Source: Hyalella azteca (lineage: Eukaryota > Arthropoda > Malacostraca > Amphipoda > Hyalellidae). Taken from it: a DNA stretch of 64,000 bases. The notes under the pieces were generated by a model that saw only the letters and a program-made list of their open reading frames with translations, made no database searches and was not told the DNA's origin. The stretch is from NCBI RefSeq assembly GCF_000764305.2, contig NW_025944832.1, positions 91,821 to 155,820 of the forward strand, given 5' to 3'. Below are positions 14,430 to 26,765 of the stretch, piece by piece. Position numbers and translations under genes: made by a program. The stretch's first letter is position 1; every line of letters starts with the position of its first letter.

Positions 14430-15940
14430 AACTTATAGAAGCTTCCTCTGATGCACTCTGATGTAGGACAGAATATTCTTCGGTCATGCTCAATATCTCC
14501 GACATCGGAAGTAGAAAAATTTCAGTGTCGTTCTTGGTTCGCCCGGGTGTCCTTCCTAACCGAAATTGAGCGACGTGTCATGGATGCTGTATTTTAGCGC
14601 GTGCTTTTATAGAGCAACGCATGGCCCAGATGAAACTTGCTGGCCCTATACAGAGTCAAATGATCTTTTCGACGCCGCCAGTCAAAAGATTTCCTGAAAG
14701 CTTCCACGCGGAGACGAAGGCACTTTTCGTAAAATGTTTGAGGCTTAGAAGTACGTATACGGCGGTGACATCGATCGTGACTCGAGGACCACTCGAGACT
14801 TCTGGTCCTAAAAATATAACTAAACGTAACGCAGTACTCCGCTATCAAAGATAAATAGATACCCATCTGTAATATCTTAATTAAAATTTAACCTCGCACC
14901 GAAAAGAGGCAAAAACATTCTAAAGAGCATGAACTTTATTGTGAAAGTGTTGCGATCTATGAAATACATGTACAAATGTAAAAGTGTACTTTGACTGAGA
15001 AGTCTCTTGCAAAGAGTGTTAGATAAAACTTTAAGAAGAACAGCAACACAAGTATTCTTGAGCGTTGCCTGTACAGCGACAGCAGCTGAGACTGCAGGAC
15101 CAGCCCTTGTTTCAGGTTGTCTTTAATATTCAGTGGACGACGTGCATATATAATGTAATGTAACACGGCGCTAGCTTGCCTGCATACGTTGCCCATCATA
15201 TCACTCTGCATACTCATGGCATCGCTCTTTGTACGTCCCTCATAGTTTGCATTAATCTTGACATAAAATAATAATTTTCAAAGTTTTAATTCATCACGTA
15301 CAATTCCAGGTTACAAGCCTTTGCACTGCAATATGAAGTAGTGTTGAGCTTCCACTGTAAATTAGTATATAGCATCCAAGAAGCTTCACCTTACCTGAGC
15401 GCAAAAACTATAATTTTCACTCAGAATTTAAATACAAGCATGCCAGGCTAATATATTCGTGAGGCTTCAGAGGAAGTCTGGGTTTCGTGAGCGTCAACTT
15501 GACGAGTTTTCTGTGTAAGTTTGATGTCACATGGTGTAGAATTTCTCGCGTCTAGCTTCATTACAGAGCGAGGTATTGTCATTAAATGGTATTGTAAATT
15601 ATTCATTTTCGATCGTTAACATTTTGAATACATTATTTTCATAACGGCAACACTCGAAATTTCCTCACTTGCCTGCTTCACAATGTGAAATAATTTAACT
15701 GCTCATGAAAGAACCAAATTTTAATGTGAAAAATACCAGACAAAGAAGGAAGACACTCGTTGCTAACCTACTCCATGGCTGCAAAATTGGAGAGTTCGTC
15801 ACCGCATGGCTGCTTTCATATTTTTTTGCGATGCATCCAGTTTTGGTTTTATTTCGGCTTGTGCATCAGCTGCCCTGCTGCAGTCGATGCCTTAAACCAG
15901 ATTGCTTGATTTGCATAGGATTTGGGCGGCAGCGTGATCG
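14430..15940. other. No gene recognised
   Basis: Frames of about 80-90 codons overlap on both strands near 14600-14860, which suggests chance. No motif is recognised. Confidence 0.45.
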
Positions 15941-15945
15941 AGGGC

Positions 15946-16345
15946 TTCATAATGCTGTGCTTTAAAATGCTGTGCCTCATAATGCTGTGCTTCATAATGC
16001 TGTGCCTCATAATGCTGCGCCTCATAATGCTATGCCTTAAAATGCTGCGCTTCATAATGCCGTGCCTTAAAATGCTGTGCTTCATAATGTTGCGCTTGAT
16101 AATGCTGTGCCTCATAATGCTGTGCTTCATAATGCTGCGCTTCATAACGCTGTGCTCTAAAATGCTGCGTCTCATAATGCTGCGCTTCATAATGCTATGC
16201 CTTAAAATCTCTGCGCCTCATAGTGGTGCGCTTCATAATGCTAGGCCTTAAAATTCTGCGACTCATAATGCTGTGCCTCATAATGTTGTGCCTTGCCGCA
16301 CAACGCTGCCTTTCTTAATGCTGTGAGGCTCATATTACTGGGCGC
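15946..16345 (+). repeat. 15-bp tandem repeat, about 24 units, open in several frames
   Basis: Units of TTCATAATGCTGTGC and variants (CTCAT or CTTAA starts; TGTGC or TGCGC ends). Because 15 is a multiple of three, both strands read long pentapeptide repeats (minus: M-K/R-H/R-S-I; plus: I-M-L-C-F/L). The right edge decays from about 16290. Confidence 0.93.
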
Positions 16346-19300
16346 TTCATAATAATATGTTCAATAATCCAAATTTGAGGCCACTATTTCTGGGCTTCAT
16401 ATAAGTCTTGACTGGTTGGGAGTTAATTAAACAAACTTGGTGGCACAGAAACTCGTGTGGTTGGGTGCATATTTTCGTGAATTTCGCCACTAATTGAGAA
16501 TTGAGTTGCCTCTGGTGGTGCCATGAAGTTTCTGTCACTTAATTGCTTCGCACGTCCGACCTTGATCTTGCTTGCCAATCATGCTAGTCTAGTTTACTCT
16601 TTGATTTTTGAACTCGTTAAATTTTAATCAAAGAGAGCCGGGGCTCCTCGACCACCTTGTTGCTTCCACCAGAATTTCTCAATGCATTTAAGTCAAATTG
16701 GTCCTCGAGATTTTGATTACAAACACGGGCCTGCAACACCGAAATGAAATTTGAGAATGTATTATTGAAGAAAAGCTAAACTTGCAGTAAACGCTTACTC
16801 CTAGCTTCTGGAAAGCTCAAAGTGTGATACCCAGCGTGCTGGTGCACCTAATTCAAGTTTTTTTATATGTAAACATATTCACATTATTAAATGTTTTAAG
16901 CATATGGTACTTAACAATTAATGTGAAAACTCACGTAGGTAACTCTTTGTAATTGTACAGCATTTTCGTCTGCTCAATATAATAATTTGAGGCGCGAAAA
17001 ACGTCAAATATGCCATAAAATTAAAATAAATCAAGATATCAAATGAACTGCATGAGATACTGCTGGTTTCAATCGCAGATGATCTAACATAAGTTGAATT
17101 GATCAAGTTTTATTCATTATATTGAAGAATTTAAAATTTTTGTTTCCTAATTGTTCAATGTTCATATATTATTCACACGTAATAGAAACGGACCTCTATA
17201 ACCTGCTTTTCACTTAAAAAAGGGTAAACTGTGAAAATGTTAAGAGATGAATTCTTAAAATTTGGCACATTCTCGCTGCGTCCAAAAGGCCTTCTTGTAA
17301 AGTCTCTTGATGCGGACGTCGGCTTTCCTGTCCGATGCCGCTTTACCGGCTGATGTTGGAAGGAATCAAAATCATCTGCTTCACGAAAAAAATTCTTCAA
17401 TTCGAATAAATTTTTGTATGTTAGAACTTTCATTGGCGTTTTCATTACATTTATGATTGGAAGAATCATATGCGTTAACGTCGAAAAGTTCCCATTTTAG
17501 CACATTGATTTAAAACTGACTTTACTCGTTGCTGTGGAATCCGAATACAAATGTAAGTTTCAATATTATCAGAATGTAACTCGTCAAAAATTCACGCATG
17601 AATGAAAAATGAAACTTGATTCTCAAACCTAAACTTGGATTTTTACATTTTAGGCACATGCTGGAAAAAAATTGCAGCCTCTTTAAAAATCCCAAACTAG
17701 TGTCAAGGTTTCTTGAATTCAGTCTCTAGCACAGACCCGTAAATTTTCCAGGTTTGTAATTTTTAACAATTTTAGGCACTAGAACAGACGTGAAGAAGCA
17801 CAACTCGCCTTGTTGTGATGACAAGCGCATTTTAAACTTTGTATATTGATGTAAAAAATGGTGTCATGTTTCCTGACGATCACCGTGACTTTAGTTAATA
17901 GTTCAAGTGCAGGCTTGACTACTCGAGAGCACTTCAGTCGAAGCATGGCAGTGTTGGGCACAATAAAAAAAAGTTCGTTATGCAGTTGTTGGCACAAGCT
18001 ACATTTTTACGGTAAATGGCAAAGAAATATAAGTCAGTTATATTCAAATTCAAAGAAATGTAAGTCAGTTATATTTAAAAACGGCAAAGAAACATAAGTC
18101 AGTTATATTTAAATTGAGTATACTTTTCATTCAGGTTGTAGTAAAGATGTATATGATGTTAATTCGACGGCTGCAGGGCAGAAGACGACATCGAATACTT
18201 ACCGCAGCCCAATAGCCACGCGCGACCAGACTCATCCATCAGAGTCTAACACCCGGAGATGAAAGTGCTCGTTTTTATCGAAGCAAGCTGGAAGAAATCA
18301 GCCGTCAAAAATCACACAATTCTAGAGAAGAAGAACCGAAATGCTGAAACACATTAATAAATGGCATAAATATTTTGAAAAATAAATTACCTACGTTTGT
18401 TGGGAAACTGAAGAAAAATAAATAAACTAAAGATAATAATAAAATCGAAAATAGTTATCAGTCCAAAACTGAAATCAATGCATGGGATACATTATTTCAG
18501 ACTAGTATCACAATTTATCACTACACTGAAGGATTAGGGAAGCGATCGTGTTTCGTCGATGGTGATGAGGTATGGATGATATACAAATATCGAGTATTAG
18601 ATATTTAATGTACTTGAGTATTGATGTTGAAAGAGCCCGTAACAGGATTTTTGTTTCTAAAATAGGAGAGAATCGTTATGTTTTAGCCTGATTGCACTAT
18701 TCATGTAGTAAAGAATGTATATTTGCTGTCTAAATGATCTCCTTCTTAATTGTTGAAAAACTGCTTAGTAGAACCTTAGTAAATTAACTTAGAACCAAAA
18801 TGGCTTAACGCTGTTCACTGCAGTGAGTACTGATATTGAGTTATATTTTTTTTATTATTTTGGGCATAACAACCATTGCGTTTCTAATGTTCTAAATTTG
18901 ACTCCGAGAAATATTAATACTCTCATATCAGGCAAACATAAATTAAATGTATCTCGAGTCATCCAGAGAAAATAATCTGATGATGATGTATTGACGAGTT
19001 AACCATAGATTAAATTAATTGAAATAAAGGTTTGAATGTATGTTAGGGAATTTTGCGATGAGTAAAGTCGTGAATAGAGATAACATCTTTTTTTTTATGG
19101 CCGGAGTTTCCCATGCACCTAACGAGTTCTTTGTTTCACGTGTTTGCATTTAACCTTCAGACGGTGGGCCAGGTCGTCCAGTCTTCGTGAATCTAGTTTC
19201 GAAAAACGCCGAGTGATGAATTTATTCTTGGTGTTGCGAGAAACAGCGTCCGTCTTTGTAGGCGACCGTGCGACTGAAACGCGGAACTGAAATGAGCTAC

Positions 19301-19790
19301 CGCCTTGAAACGACGTAAAGCACAGGTCGAGCGTGCATGCATTCCGGGGATTTGCATTTGAATAAAGTCTTTCTTATTTTTCACTTGAAATTATGCATGA
19401 ATTCATGCTGAAAATTTTTGTAATCGTAAAATTTTAGTTATATTGTAGAATAATTTTACTGAGCGATCTTTCATGCAGACTATGACAACATTTACAGCGC
19501 TTGTGATGTACCTCATGAGTCATGACCCTCAAGACACTAGAGTATTGGCCTCTTAATCAAGTGTAAGGACAACAATTTAGGTTTTTTGATCTTATTAAAA
19601 AAATAAAATTACACAAAGAGAAACGGATGCGTTGCATTCTAAAGTATATAAATTAGCTGTAAATCATTGCACGTTATTCTTTTGACATACTCCAAATGAA
19701 TCCAGGAGCAAAGTAATTTTTGAGTCATACTTATCAATTCCAATAGTAAAACGCACTTATTTTATAACCTTCCTCTGCTTATCATTTCAG
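16346..19790. other. No gene recognised apart from the small tandem repeat at 18016
   Basis: A minus-strand frame at 17469-17173 starts with ATG and has 98 codons with several basic pairs, but no signal peptide, good donor or known domain. The rest is AT-rich spacer. Confidence 0.45.
18016..18118 (+). repeat. Short tandem repeat, about 35-40 bp, three copies
   Basis: GGCAAAGAAATATAAGTCAG then TTATATTTAAA, three times with small length differences. Confidence 0.8.
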
Positions 19791-19793
19791 CTT

Positions 19794-20393
19794 ATTATAG
19801 GGAATTAATGCAGTTTGTGATCAACTGGTGCAAACAACAATTCTGGCTTGTGACCTTGATTTGTGCCGGTAATACATCCTGATAACAGCTCCTCTATTAG
19901 CTACCTTAATTAGTCATCCCTCATCTTTGTTTGCAGCGTCCAATTTAAACTGTCGATTCATAAATTTTTCCTTTATTTACAATTTAATTACTTCGATTTA
20001 TTACAGTCAGGTCTAAAACTTAGCCAAGCTAATATGGGTAATATCTAAACAATTGTGCTTAGTGTATACAAATTAATAACAATTCTCTGCATGCGTCACT
20101 CAAAAATGTTGCGTTACATGTATAATATATACATATAAAGCTTCATGAAAATGTTCCCAACGAAATAAGTAGTCTTGTAAAGTGTGTAACCTCGATGTAT
20201 GAATCTCCCTCGTAAACGTTTATTTTACTCGTATCTTTATTAGTTTGCCTCTAAACATGATATATATATGTCCCTTATTACAAATCTGGGAATCCCGATA
20301 GTTCCTGTTAAATATCAAAAGATGAGTTAACCCACGAACCTTTCTTGCGACGACACTTGCATCTTGCCTCCAGAAGCCAATTTTCTTTTAGAA
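19794..20393 (-). repeat. Dispersed repeat, copy A: 3' part of the non-LTR element
   Basis: About 600 bp shared with 23655-24206 in the same orientation, from ATTATAGGGAATTAATG to AGAAGCCAA, with scattered substitutions and small indels. It lies downstream (minus strand) of the RT relic and overlaps its last codons, so it is probably the element's 3' end and UTR. Confidence 0.75.
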
Positions 20394-20655
20394 TAGAATA
20401 GAAAGAAAAATGTTGTCGCATGGATGTGTTACAACGCAGTTTTTTTAGTTTATAGCTGTGGCCCCTGGTGTTGGTTCTTGTTTCAAATTCTAGTAATCCT
20501 TCGGGGACCTTGTATAAGCCATGAGTATACTTGTAAGCTTCAATGAGTTCCCCACGCAGACGTCGATAACTGAGGCTTGGAAGCTTCATAATCTTTAATC
20601 TTTCCTCTTAGGACTTGCCTTTCAAGCCCGGAACTATCCTTGTTGCGCGTCTTTG
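20308..20655 (-). pseudogene. Non-LTR retrotransposon RT C-terminal fragment (copy A)
   Basis: Minus-strand translation reads QRRATRIVPGLKGKS, an in-frame stop at 20608-20610, then EERLKIMKLPSLSYRRLRGE and LIEAYKYTHGLYKV, RTNTRGHSYKLKKLRC and NTSMRQHFSF. This is the conserved C-terminal tail of endonuclease/reverse-transcriptase proteins (LRG-D/E-LIE, TRGHS-K-L blocks). The stretch after HFSF no longer matches the usual ending. One stop interrupts it. A second copy lies at 23456-23627. Confidence 0.72.
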
Positions 20656-21529
20656 AACACTCTATCAAATTTTATTTGTCAAAACGTGCGGCAAGAGAGT
20701 TGTTATAAATTTAAGTTCCAGAACAGAAAAGACGCGATTTATGACCGCGGTCAGCAACACTAATGTCTCAGTCCTAAAATATGATTTGGCGCATCGTTTT
20801 CGGAATATGAAGTTTTCGGAAAAGTGATTAGCTGATGTTTATCAGTTTTAATAATCTGATGTTTTTGTTTGTTGTAACTGAAATAGAATCTTGCTTCGAT
20901 GAAGTAAAGCACAGTTCGTCATGTAACGCAAAAAATGTTCATAATATATCCGCAAAATTGACACGTGATGATATTGAAAATTATTTTGAAGTGCATAATG
21001 TTATATAGGTTAATTATTAAGATTTTTTGAAGTTCTCGCGATTTGGGGAAATAAATTGAGGATATTTCCCTTCGTGCGGAATTATTACTGAAATTATAAC
21101 AAGCGGAAAAATTTTGTGTATAAATCCGCCTTGATTCCTGTAACAATGCCATATAAATGTACATATATTTAGATTTAAAATTATTGTTTGGTTAGATATT
21201 AAACGGTAGAGCAATGAAATGAAACAATTTTTTTCCAATATCACATCGGGTTAATTTTTAGCAGTTGATGACGATAATTTGTGTAACATATGAATTCGTG
21301 GTTCCTACTTCGAGCATTATAGTCGGAAATTTTACAATTATAAATGAGGGATAATAAATAAAGAATAATCAAACAAATTATGATGTATTATTTTTTAGAA
21401 TATTTAACATCGGATTAATATCAATGATTAAATATCCTGGGACAGTACTTCGATTGAAGCTAATGAATAATTATAAAATATGTTGACAAATTTCAACAAA
21501 TTATAATATTTGTTGTTATTATACAAATA

Positions 21530-21535
21530 TTTATT
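21530..21535 (-). terminator. Poly(A) signal AATAAA for the zinc-finger gene
   Basis: A perfect AATAAA (minus strand) lies 56 bp beyond the zinc-finger stop codon. AATAAA-like words are frequent in this AT-rich region, so position is the main support. Confidence 0.5.
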
Positions 21536-21590
21536 TTTATACAAAATACAATCAAATTATAATATTTGTTGACGATCACAATACCGACAT

Positions 21591-22094
21591 CTACTCCTCG
21601 CTGGAGCTGTCGTCGGTTGAGGTCTCAGTTTGCGTAGTTGCCTGTGCTGTTGAAGGCGGCTGGTGCCACCTTCTGTGATGTCTGTATAAGTGGTCTTTCC
21701 GCTTGTAGGATGCCAGGCATATGTCGCACACATATGGCCGCAAAATCGAGTGCACCACTTGGTGGCGCTTTAAATCAACCCTGCACATGGAGAAATAACA
21801 TAACATGTAACTGTAAATTACTTGTAACTTTTAACTGCACAAAATAAAACACAATTTCCAACATGCGAAAGTTTAACTGTACTCATACCTCCTATTAAAT
21901 GCCGCTTGGCAATTACTACAGTTGAACTTTTTTTTCTTCGTATCCCCCTCTTCCTCCTCTGATACGGCATTATCTGAGCTCGGCCTTTCGCCTTCTTCCT
22001 CCTTGGTGGAGGAAGAATGATCTATTTCCTCATCGCTATTTTTTGGGCTAGATGAATGAGATTCTTCCTCATCGCTAGAGTTACGGTTTCCCAT
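21591..22094 (-). CDS. Small two-exon C2H2 zinc-finger protein (132 codons with stop)
   Basis: Exon 1 is 22094-21889 and exon 2 is 21780-21591, separated by a 108-bp intron (GTATGAGT to TGTGCAG). Exon 1 codes a Ser/Glu/Asp-rich leader (SSDEEE and EEEEGD runs), KKKK and the first half of a finger, FNCSNCQAAFNRR. Exon 2 completes it with VDLKRHQVVH, giving C-x2-C-x12-H-x3-H. A second finger follows, YVCDICLASYKRKDHL, of type C-x2-C-x12-H-x4-H, then a Thr/Ser/Glu tail and TAG. The splice is phase 2 and restores a perfect finger, strong evidence that the intron is real. Such proteins usually bind DNA or RNA in the nucleus; two fingers alone give limited specificity. An acceptor-like CTCTCAACAG lies 5 bp before the ATG with the frame open, so an upstream exon may exist. 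Confidence 0.8.
21781..21888 (-). other. Intron of the zinc-finger gene
   Basis: The donor GTATGAGT and acceptor CCATGTGCAG on the minus strand bound 108 bp of AT-rich sequence. Removing it joins the two halves of finger 1 in frame. Confidence 0.78.
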
Positions 22095-22336
22095 TTTTTC
22101 TGTTGAGAGACATGTTGGGGGTTTAGTAATGTAAAATTTTTATTATTATATTTATTATTATTATTTTTAAGTTTTTTTTAAATGAATGAATGTAATATTT
22201 TTATTACATTTTTCTTATTTAGAACTGTAAAGTGTTGTTTTATAATTTTAGGCAAAAAATATGCAATTGTGCAAAAGCAACCAAGGGTGGGTGCCTTGCC
22301 CCTAGCCCTTGGGCCAATTGCCCCAGGGGTGGGGCA

Positions 22337-22511
22337 ATGGGCCCATTTTAACACTTTTTATAAAATAGTATTTCATTAAAAATTGACTAACTCTATAAGT
22401 GTCTAATTCACATCATACATTCCTCATTAGTTGTAACTTTAAACAAAACAAAGAACTACCTCGTTGCAATTGAAACTTTATCAAAAATTTAATTTAAAAA
22501 TGGGAGGGGGG
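22337..22511 (+). repeat. Dispersed repeat, copy 1 of an inverted pair
   Basis: Starts ATGGGCCCATTTT and ends in an A run plus TGGGAGGGGG. Matches the reverse complement of 38294-38470 along its length, with scattered differences. Just upstream, 22290-22345 is a GC-rich fold-back (TTGCCCC / GGGGCAA). Probably a small mobile element; class unknown. Confidence 0.72.
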
Positions 22512-23455
22512 AAGATAATAAAATAATCTATATTGGCACTAATTATAAAGAACACTATTCCAAATGCACTCATACCTCAGAATAGCGTATACTGGTAGTG
22601 GTAGTCAGTCAGCCTCGGAAGTCAGACACAAAGTGCCTGACTTCCACAAAGTGCCTGAAGATATAAGACTGGCTAGGCCTTACGAAAGGAAAACATTACG
22701 ACATTGTTGTCCACACGAGTGAGGAAAAAACGTTACACATCCTCTTTCTCAAGCCGAGTTCTCACTAGAACTTGGATACCTAGAATGCATGTCCGCAAGA
22801 AAGTTCTTAGAACCCTTAACATACTATATGTGGATAGAATAATCTTGCATTACAAAGCTCAGCGCATTCTAACAGTTGTAAGACAATTTTTCATTTAACC
22901 ACATCGGTGGAGAGTGATCAGATCATATGATGAATTTACTACCGTATAAATGATCATGAAATTTTTCAATGACCCTTTTAATAGCTAACATTCTAATTCT
23001 ATTGTCAAGTTCAACCATTGAACGATCAACTCAAAATTGTCTGCTCAGTCAAAAATTTGTCGGGAAAAGGATGTGCTTGACTTACAATGGAGCCTTCTAT
23101 AGTGAAACTGTGCTGATTTTCAGAATTTAAATTCCAGCAAAAGAGAAATGGAGTAATCATTGATTAGTTTATTGCAATGTTTCCAATCTTTCGTAATTGC
23201 TCTACAAAAGATTTATATTATGTTCTTGTTTTAGTTATTCGGCCCATATTGTTTTAGTACACGATTCACATCACCATTCCCTTAAAGCTGTGATTAAAAT
23301 TGAAAACTCAATTTATGTAATGTGTGTCCAATTCTGCTCGTCCAATTCATTTGTTAAGTTTCTATTGGGATGATTAAATAAATAATCGGACAAGTTTTGC
23401 AACAAATAATTGGTTATACAGGCCATCGCTTGAGTCATTCCATCGAATTTGTACT

Positions 23456-24206
23456 AATGTTGTCGCATGGATGTGTTACAACGCAGTTTTCTTAGTTTAT
23501 AGCCGTGGCCCCTGGTGTTGGTTCTTGTTTCAAATTCTAGTAATCCTTCTGGGACCTTGTATAAGCCATGAGTATACTTGTAAGCTTCAATGAGGTCCCC
23601 ACGCAGACGTCGATAACTGAGGCTTGGTAGCCTCAGTTATCGAGAATTAATTATATTATAGGGAATTAATGCAGTTTGTGATCGATTGGTGCAAACAATT
23701 TTAACTTGTGAACTTGATTTGTAATACATCCTGATAACAGCTCCTCTATTAGCTACCTTAGTCATCCCTCATCTTTGTTTGCAGCGTCCAATTTAAACTC
23801 GAATCATAAATTTTTCCTTTATTTAAAATTTAATTACTTTAATTCATTACAGTCAGGTGTAAAACTTAGCCAAGTTAATATGGGTAATATCTAAACAATT
23901 GTGCTTAATGTATACAAATTAACAACACTTCTGAGCACGCGTCACTCACAAATGTTGCATTACATGTACAATATACAGTTGTATACATATATAATGCTTC
24001 ATGAGAATTTACCCAATGAAATGTCTGGTAGAGTGTGTAACCTCGATGAAGGAATCTACCTTGTAAACGTTTATATTAATCCTATAATTAGGAATTTGCC
24101 TCTAAACATGATATATCAAAAGTTGATATATCAAAAGTTGAGTTAACCCACGAAACTTTCTTGCGACCACACATGCATCTTACTTACAGAAGCCAATGTG
24201 CTTTTA
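23456..24206 (-). repeat. Dispersed repeat, copy B: circularly permuted relative to copy A
   Basis: 23456-23627 matches the RT segment at 20409-20580, and 23655-24206 matches 19794-20393. In copy A the RT segment lies to the right of the 3' segment; here it lies to the left. The two halves meet at a perfect 14-bp inverted repeat (23611-23642). The open frame is not kept. Confidence 0.75.
23611..23642. repeat. Perfect 14-bp inverted repeat at the permutation junction
   Basis: CGATAACTGAGGCT, loop TGGT, then the exact reverse complement. The left arm is native RT sequence; the right arm is absent from copy A, so it was added when the junction formed. Confidence 0.9.
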
Positions 24207-24271
24207 TAATGAATCATTCTTCGGCATCTAAGCTAAAAATTAATTTTTAAGCATTTAACATGAAGCTAAGC

Positions 24272-24307
24272 ATTTAACATGAGAAGCTAAAGCTTTTCAT
24301 GTTAAAT
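24272..24307. repeat. 17-bp inverted repeat with 2-nt loop
   Basis: ATTTAACATGAGAAGCT faces AGCTTTTCATGTTAAAT with one mismatch. It follows a direct repeat of GCATTTAACATGA just outside copy B. Confidence 0.7.
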
Positions 24308-24810
24308 TTCTTAGTCCAAGATGGGGTAAAATGCGGCGTCACATCAGCTGTATTGCTGATCTATTGTTGATGAGACGCAAATTTACTTTTTTGTTCTCGG
24401 TCTTCGCACCCTATTTATTCAAATTTATTTACGTATGTCAATAATTCTTTTCGAATCGCATATTCATTCATTTAAAAATTTCAGTTAGATAGATAATCCC
24501 CCAGTATGTTTTTTTATCTTGTTCTAACATTCCGCACTTTAGCACAAATTAGTCATCTCCCCGACTAGGCGAGTTTTTTTCAGTCTGCGCTGCAACGTCA
24601 TTACGTAAGTGCGATAAACATTAAGTGAAATGATGGAATTTTCACTGGAAGGCCACGGCAGCATGATTTAATACAAGTTAATAAATTAAAGTATCTATAC
24701 AAGAATGTTCGCATGTATTAAACTCAAGTACTGAGTTTAATATCGTTAAATGAACCTATTGTGAGTCAAGAATAACTTAAACCTGGTTAATCTTAAAAGA
24801 CTGGCTACTG

Positions 24811-24885
24811 TAGCGCAGTACTAGCGGCTCCAAGTTGAGATGAGTCAGTCATGGGTTTGAGCTTGGGAGAGCTCAATTTATTTCT
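24811..24885 (+). repeat. Possible tRNA-derived SINE head
   Basis: TAGCGCAGTACTAGCGG resembles a tRNA A box, and GGGTTTGAGCTTGGG, about 41 nt on, resembles a B box. No cloverleaf forms, so it is not a functional tRNA gene. Confidence 0.28.
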
Positions 24886-26704
24886 CTGCGTCGCTGATAA
24901 GCAGCGCATGATGGGCGTCGAAGGTGGTGCATCATCGTGGCCGTGGGCGGTGTCTAGAACAAACACCGGTTACCAGTTACTTGGGGGAGGATTTGCTGTA
25001 TAGCGGTAGTCAAAGACTCTCGCACCCAGTGACATAAATCGAGTCCCTCGATCTTAGGACAGTTTTTTTCTATGAAGCTCAGCTCATATGGTCAGCTCAG
25101 TCATTTATTTATCCAGTTCTGGTTAGTAAATGGGTATTTTGCTTGTTCATGGTAATGTTTGATTGAAAAAAAAAATTTAGCTGGTCAGCGAGCCAGTGAT
25201 GGAACTAAAACTACCTATGACCTTAGTTCAATGAAAAACTGATCTATCAACTTCCACTCTCTGACTTGAGGGATCTCAAATGATCGTCTGAGTTTCAGTT
25301 GTCAGAAGAATAAAAAAAATGTGATCCAATTATTAATTGGTCATTTTGCTCAAGCCTGATCGCAATGACTAGATTCGTGAGCGAACACGATGTCGAATTT
25401 GTCTATTTTATGTGAAAGCAATTAAGTGTTCTACCTACTCCGAAATTTCCAATTATTTCCTAAATGAGCTTAGAGACTTTTTGGAATCATCACCTGATAT
25501 TAGGCGGACGATTAACCTAAGCTGATATAGCATGAGCTTTTCCGGGATTTGAAGAAGCGAATGAAGCCTGAGGTTTGGACTAAGTTCTTCATATGCTCAC
25601 TATCTTTGTCGTTAATGTTCTCTCTCCAACAGTTCTTTAGTTCACAGAACTTTGTTTTAGTTCACAGAACTTTCAATAACTGAAACAATTTTAAGTAAAT
25701 TCACTGAACATCGGCACTGCAGAAACGTTTAAGCAATATCTCGCAACAACTGCGCCGCATTCTTAGCATTCTTAACATCTATGCATAATACACGTTCAAT
25801 ATTACCTATGTTCAATATTACCTACTTTATTCAAAATGACCTCTGAAAATTCCGATTATTTATGTTTTTCAATGGAATAAAACGTAGAAATTCGCTAAGT
25901 GTTTCCGTGATGAAACGCATAGGTTTTTATTTCTTCTCGCTCCAATGTATTTATAATGAATTTAATTCTGTCGGACGATCGGAAAATTGCTATGAATTTT
26001 CAATTTTATCAATTTCACTTATTTGTCTTTACAGATCTCCAAGTATTACCTCGTTCAGTTTTTTGTTTTGTGGTAAACAGAGCATTTTGGCAAAATTTTT
26101 TATGTCCTGACTAATTTCACCGTCTATATTCTATTGTTTACGTTCAAGATTGGGGTCAGCTTATATAGAACAGGTCTCTTGCCCCACTATCTCTGACGCC
26201 CGATATCAGGCCGGTCTCGCCCTCGATATTCCAAGCTGCAAGAGACGTGATCTCTTCACCGACTCGTGGCTTGTATACCTCAAACTACTCCACATCAAAT
26301 AACTGTACATCAAGTAACTGTACCCTCAAATTATTGTAGAGCAAATGATTTTTCATCAAATAATTGTATATTAAATTACAAGGATTCTTTCATGGCTCGT
26401 CACTGGTTCTTCTGTCAACACGCGCCTCGAGTTTCCAACAGAAGGTTTCTCTAGACTCTTGTGTTCGTTGAGATGACTTCTCTATCAGAATTATTTTCAC
26501 TTATTAATATTATTACTGACAGAATTTTTGTCAACAGAAACCATGACATCGTTTCAGGTATGAATTTAAATTTATAGTAAAAATTTTTGTGAACTGCCCA
26601 GCTCATTATTTCAAAGAAAATATTTTAGGCTGCCAGCACCGAACTGCGGCATAATGTAGAAAATTATTTCAAATCACATGTCGTTTGCGACGCTCTTACC
26701 GCTC

Positions 26705-26765
26705 TATATATGGCACGATGGTAGCAGCTTGTTGCTGCTGCTGCATGGGTTCGAAGCAGGGAACT
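26705..26765 (+). repeat. Possible tRNA-derived SINE head
   Basis: ATGGCACGATGGTAGCAG (A-box-like) and GGGTTCGAAGCAGGG (B-box-like) 39 nt apart. No cloverleaf. Confidence 0.25.

Noticed and set aside
15849..16251. Two frames of more than 100 codons on opposite strands
   Set aside because: Both are by-products of the 15-bp tandem repeat, whose length is a multiple of three.
17173..17469. Minus-strand ATG frame of 98 codons with basic pairs and an RRPFGR motif, considered as a peptide precursor
   Set aside because: No signal peptide, single motif only, poor donor; too weak to call.
24811..24885. A functional tRNA gene
   Set aside because: A- and B-box-like words exist but no acceptor stem or anticodon arm forms; kept only as a possible SINE head.
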